A stretch of DNA of 64,000 nt from Acinetobacter nectaris CIP 110549 (GTDB lineage Bacteria > Pseudomonadota > Gammaproteobacteria > Pseudomonadales > Moraxellaceae). The DNA lies in assembly GCF_000488215.1 (NCBI RefSeq), contig NZ_KI530735.1, positions 120,534 through 184,533 on the forward strand, read 5' to 3'. The translations under genes were made by a program, and so were the position numbers. Below the pieces are notes generated by a model. The model was not told where the DNA came from. It did not search any database and saw only the letters and a program-made list of their open reading frames with translations. Below are positions 63,492 to 64,000 of this stretch, piece after piece; position 1 is the first letter of the stretch, and every line of letters begins with the position of its first letter.

Positions 63492-64000
63492 GTGAAGCAC
63501 TTACAAGATGCAATTTCAATTGCTGAGCAGTTTCAGAACAAAACATTTACCCCTGTGCAAGCTTTAGAAAACGCATTTGAGAAAATTCAGCATACAGAAA
63601 GTGTATATATCCAACTTTGTGAAACGCGTGCTTATAGAGAAGCAAAAGCCGCTCAGGCAAGATGGGAAGCGGGTCAACCCCTCTCAATTTTTGATGGGGT
63701 ACCCATTTCGTGGAAAGACTTATTTGATATTCAAGGCTATAAAACAACAGCAGGCTCTCCAGTTTTAAATGACAGTAAGATAAAGACAACTGATGCGAGT
63801 ATGGTTGCAACATTAACCCAAAAAGGGATGGTAAATATTGGTAAAACTAATTTATCTGAGTTTGCATATTCAGGCTTGGGGTTAAACCCTTTTTTTGGTC
63901 ATCCTAAAAATATATATGACAGTACATGTGTTTCAGGTGGTTCTTCTTCAGGTGCTGCCATTTCTGTAGGCCGAGGCACAGTACCATTAGCAATGGGGTC
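63492..64000 (+). CDS. Amidase signature family enzyme (5' part, cut by window edge)
   Basis: The first 169 residues are present from GTG 63492, with GGAG 10 bp upstream. The amidase signature is clear: the catalytic Lys in PISWKDLFDI, AGSPVLNDS, NIGKTNLSEFAYSG, and the Gly/Ser-rich CVSGGSSSGAAISVGRG with the cis-Ser. The nucleophile Ser lies beyond the window. The enzyme hydrolyses an amide. It may act on the substrate brought in by the MFS transporter. Start and family are firm, substrate unknown. Confidence 0.88.
   Translation, partial: MKHLQDAISIAEQFQNKTFTPVQALENAFEKIQHTESVYIQLCETRAYREAKAAQARWEAGQPLSIFDGVPISWKDLFDIQGYKTTAGSPVLNDSKIKTTDASMVATLTQKGMVNIGKTNLSEFAYSGLGLNPFFGHPKNIYDSTCVSGGSSSGAAISVGRGTVPLAMG

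Overview
The window looks like chromosomal DNA of a gammaproteobacterium of the family Moraxellaceae, most likely Acinetobacter. The DNA is AT-rich. The gene order hemA / TPR protein / lolB / ispE / two tRNA-Gln / prs / rplY / pth is typical of that genus, and bamD-rluD and ypjD-ffh are divergent as in related bacteria. The species cannot be resolved from sequence alone. Almost all of it is ordinary core genome. I saw no insertion sequence, prophage, integron or CRISPR array.

Layout. 1-5360: rsmC (cut by the window edge), xanthine permease xanP, typA, mscL, ppiC, mutM. 5556-9812: a TonB-dependent receptor strongly resembling the PQQ receptor PqqU (YncD), followed closely by an old-yellow-enzyme oxidoreductase and an AEC carrier. 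9823-20565: an MdtD-like exporter, ygfZ, yegP, dusC, ypjD, ffh, a diguanylate cyclase, coaX-birA, a TauE/SafE carrier and trhO. 20687-36148: a DUF1289 protein, ribB under an FMN riboswitch, panD, pth, rplY, prs, two identical tRNA-Gln genes, ispE, lolB, a TPR protein, hemA, a small orphan gene, dnaG, bamD, rluD, pgeF, a flavodoxin-like protein and smpB. 36302-37581: coaD, a YfhL-type ferredoxin, RNase P RNA and tRNA-Met.

37623-47281 is the most accessory-looking part. A DeoR regulator is divergent from a class III aminotransferase-fold enzyme of the ethanolamine-phosphate phospho-lyase type. Some 5 kb further on lie an AraC regulator, an APH-fold small-molecule kinase and, divergent from the kinase, an ethanolamine-type permease. 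Together these could import an amino alcohol, phosphorylate it and split it to an aldehyde, ammonia and phosphate without the cobalamin-dependent Eut pathway. A LysE exporter, an alpha/beta hydrolase, an aldo/keto reductase and a LysR regulator lie between the two halves.

47320-64000: a beta-barrel outer membrane protein, an SDR, pdxB-epmA, cca, maeB, an EAL phosphodiesterase with a degenerate GGDEF domain, rsmE, a membrane acyltransferase, a GNAT protein, a histidine-rich protein with a possible CHAP/NlpC-like cysteine hydrolase domain, and an MFS transporter-amidase pair behind a sigma-54-like promoter. Notable non-coding features are the FMN riboswitch, a three-arm attenuator-like structure between maeB and cca whose U-tract ends one base before the cca start codon, several nested palindromes, and many bidirectional terminators between convergent genes.
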